Below are positions 62,901 through 64,000 of a stretch of 64,000 nt of DNA, piece by piece. The notes under the pieces are model-generated. The model was not told where the DNA came from. It did not search any database and saw only the letters and a list, made by a program, of their open reading frames with translations. The position numbers were made by a program, and so were the translations under genes. The first letter of the stretch is position 1. Each line of letters starts with the position of its first letter. Source of the DNA: Nocardia sp. CDC159 (GTDB taxonomy: Bacteria; Actinomycetota; Actinomycetes; Mycobacteriales; Mycobacteriaceae); assembly GCF_023740735.1 (NCBI RefSeq), contig NZ_JAMRXH010000010.1, positions 186,001 to 250,000 of the forward strand, in the 5' to 3' direction.

Positions 62901-62971
62901 AGAGCGAGCGGGTGGCGACGGAATTCGTCGATCGGGTCGGCAGGCATTTTTTCGACGCGATAGGAGAGTAG
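59915..62971 (+). CDS. NRPS, A-PCP-C
   Basis: A 1018-residue NRPS that starts with an adenylation domain (FTSGTTGKPKG, GDGLALGYL, YRTGDVGY, and the terminal NGKLD lysine), then PCP (GGDSL, Ser551) and an active condensation domain (HHVAFDG, His733 to Asp738). The order suggests an initiation module whose C domain joins the amino acid to a downstream building block, encoded outside the window. Pocket residues read by hand are D-A-L-S-F-G-C-I-F-K (Asp200 first); I do not recognise a substrate. GGGGAGG precedes the GTG start, which overlaps the P450 stop. The dioxygenase gene follows at once, which hints at a 4-hydroxyphenylglycine-type building block, but the code I read is not the usual one for it. 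Confidence 0.88.
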   Translation: MTARPYARGELIHELFRRCAAERPEAIALIHDGRRIGYRELDTAAGIFAAELRGLGVGPGTVVPVIMPRSARLVVALLAVLECGAAYSAFDPRWPDERIRDLLGLLAPPVVISDELLRAGGVPTCRVPESGAVTLSRPDAPAVEVTGTSPCAVFFTSGTTGKPKGVVSPHRGTVRLFGDCPFARFGPETVMPLAAAVPWDAFGLELWSVLMNGGCSVIIDEPYLTPGALRAGVERYGVDTVSLTASVFAMFVDEDLDCFTGIGQLFVGAERVSPEHVRRFVERHPAIRLVHCYGPAESTIFATTYRVTAGDRLRENGIPLGLPVPNTGVHLWDDGEVLEPGRRGEIVLTGDGLALGYLADPEQTAARFVPLHLDGAQRLAYRTGDVGYRDADGLLYFDGRVDRQVKIRGHRVEPAEIERTAAELPWLGRCAAVPLPDPAGGYRGLALFYRGEHPDGDTARRLRAHLENRLPGYLVPRLLQAVADFPWNDNGKLDSAALLSRIDRSAIEPVWPDERTTRLPFVAEVAAAFGSVLGMRTVPHEVSFVALGGDSLGLGRLATRLSARLSLPVPLSILTRYPTVVELAHWLTTAAPAADGKCAVETADRVPLSPIQAFFEARHRADPASPAYHCLMVWRIDGPVERSVLTDAMIDLHLRHEPLRAAYRHLGADPVAVLPDPPPPVRLIDLRRIPDATAAETELLAVLTAPLDLAAGLIWRAAIVDVGADCLLGVAVHHVAFDGWSEAVLAKELGDCYAARSGRAAPCFDAATATLAELESERRRQLALADLATQRAYWRNTLRDIPFLDFPAPRSAVPSGPVGVRARRIGAAGMRRVDRLAAHHRSTRFTVLFACYAWALHTVTGRSDFGIGVPIVKRETPIRQRAIGCFIDMIIVRVRLAGADDRDGAIAALHTAVQDALSGQDVPFLELSAMAPRPESGRTSPHQTMFALQNNERPALTLPGRTAEFRRMPRQRAPFELITEVWPQCDGSAMVEFTYQSERVATEFVDRVGRHFFDAIGE

Positions 62972-62973
62972 CG

Positions 62974-64000
62974 GTGTCTACTGCATTGCCTGCCGCCCTG
63001 GCAGGGCTGGCGATCGATTACATCGGATTCCAGGTCGATTCGCTGTCCGAGTCGACCGCCGAGTTCGTCGATCGATACGGCTTCATCAGCGATACCGCCA
63101 CCGCCGCCGGTTCGGTCCGGCTGCGTCAGGGCGACATCACGATCGTGCTGACCACCAGCGACGACCCCGATCACCCGGCTCGAAAATACGTCGCCGCACA
63201 CGGCGACGGGATCGCCGATATCGCGCTCACCACCAGTGACGCCCGCGCCGCCTTCGCCGCGGCCGTGCGGCGGGGAGCGCGGCCGGTGACACACCCGGCC
63301 GTCGATCCGGACACCGGGGCGGTGACCGCCACCATCGGCGCCTTCGGCGACGTCGTGCACACCTTCGTGCAGCACGGCGCCGCCCGGCGCGGCGTTGCCC
63401 CGCTGTCCGCCGCGCGGTTGGCGACGGTGGATCACATCGCGGTCTGTGTCCAGCCCGGGCGCCTCACCGCCACCGTCGAGTTCTACCGGGACACATTGGG
63501 GTTCGCCGTCGTCTACGAGGAGCGCGTCGTCGTCGGCGATCAGGCGATGCTGTCGACGGTGGTGCAGAACGATGCCGGCGGGGTGACGTTGGTGCTGATC
63601 GAGCCCGACCCGACCGCGTCGCCCGGGCAGATCGACGCGTTCCTTCGCGATCACGGCGGCCCGGGGGTGCAGCACCTCGCTTTCGGCACCGACGACATCG
63701 TGCAATCGGTCGGCGCGCTGCGCGCGCGGGGCGTGCGCTTCCTGCGGGCGCCGGATGCGTATTACACGCTGCTGGCCGGGCGGGCGGCGCTGGACCGCCA
63801 TACCGTGCCCGAACTGCGGGCGCGCGACATTCTGGTCGATACCGACCACGACGGTCAGCTGTTCCAGATCTTCACCCGCTCCACCCATTCACGCGGCACC
63901 TATTTCGCCGAGATCATCGAGCGCCAAGGCGCGCGTACCTTCGGCAGCGGCAATATCCGGGCACTGTACGAGGCCGTCGAGCTCGAGCACGAAGGGTCCG
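62974..64000 (+). CDS. 4-hydroxyphenylpyruvate dioxygenase / 4-hydroxymandelate synthase family, 3' end outside window
   Basis: A partial gene open to the window end, at least 342 codons. The protein belongs to the HPPD/HmaS family of Fe(II) oxygenases. Three metal ligands are visible: His154 (VDHIAV), His234 (VQHLAF) and Glu313 (FAEIIERQG), followed by the FGSGNIRAL block. HPPD makes homogentisate in tyrosine breakdown; HmaS makes 4-hydroxymandelate for 4-hydroxyphenylglycine. The 2-bp gap to the NRPS gene favours a biosynthetic role (HmaS), but I cannot tell the two apart by sequence alone. The GTG start follows a GGAGAG. Confidence 0.88.
   Translation, partial: MSTALPAALAGLAIDYIGFQVDSLSESTAEFVDRYGFISDTATAAGSVRLRQGDITIVLTTSDDPDHPARKYVAAHGDGIADIALTTSDARAAFAAAVRRGARPVTHPAVDPDTGAVTATIGAFGDVVHTFVQHGAARRGVAPLSAARLATVDHIAVCVQPGRLTATVEFYRDTLGFAVVYEERVVVGDQAMLSTVVQNDAGGVTLVLIEPDPTASPGQIDAFLRDHGGPGVQHLAFGTDDIVQSVGALRARGVRFLRAPDAYYTLLAGRAALDRHTVPELRARDILVDTDHDGQLFQIFTRSTHSRGTYFAEIIERQGARTFGSGNIRALYEAVELEHEGS

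Noticed and set aside
59852..62947. 1031-codon open frame on the minus strand
   Set aside because: Antisense shadow of the A-PCP-C NRPS, whose catalytic motifs are all on the plus strand.

Overview
The window is very G+C-rich actinobacterial DNA with tightly packed, overlapping genes. The gene content (LCM-family methyltransferase, F420-type nitroreductase-fold protein, SDG-type class A beta-lactamase, proline-rich YkuD transpeptidase, several PKS/NRPS genes) suggests Nocardia or a close relative in the Mycobacteriales. The species is an inference; no rRNA or other marker gene is present. I found no tRNA, rRNA, CRISPR array or insertion sequence.

Region 1 (1-20.3 kb) is a specialised-metabolite cluster. 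It starts with an NRPS (carrier-Cy-A-PCP, cysteine-like adenylation code), a fully reducing type I PKS module (KS-AT-DH-ER-KR-ACP) and a KAS III-like protein whose catalytic Cys is replaced by Ser. An FtsX-type permease and an alpha/beta hydrolase follow on the minus strand, then a P450, a methyltransferase (minus), a LuxR-type regulator that lacks the usual LAL ATPase half, and a type II thioesterase. Three non-coding stretches here carry a tandem 18-bp TAGGGG motif that may be the regulator's binding site.

Region 2 (20.3-23.4 kb) holds housekeeping or accessory genes: an L,D-transpeptidase, an F420-family protein, a DUF3841 protein and a lipoprotein class A beta-lactamase.

Region 3 (23.4-48.7 kb) is an extracellular contractile injection system (eCIS, phage-tail-like particle) locus. 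Two regulator-like genes come first. They are followed by sheath, tube, a zinc-finger structural protein, a Pvc16-like cap protein, an AAA+ ATPase, hub/spike/PAAR/gp25-like and baseplate proteins, a probable fibre protein and a DUF6519 protein. Two DUF4157 (HExxH) proteins with nuclease-like segments look like cargo. Nearly all genes overlap by a few bases (ATGA, TGATG or GTGA junctions), so they form one long operon. I could not recognise a tape-measure gene.

Region 4 (48.7-64 kb) begins with an adenosine-specific kinase-family gene (minus), then a second biosynthetic cluster: an AfsR/SARP regulator, an AceE-like thiamine enzyme, an iterative type I PKS with the KS-AT-DH/TH-ACP layout of orsellinate synthases, a P450, an A-PCP-C NRPS and a 4-hydroxyphenylpyruvate dioxygenase/4-hydroxymandelate synthase-type enzyme cut by the right edge. 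The last four genes are coupled by overlaps or a 2-bp gap. This cluster continues beyond the window.
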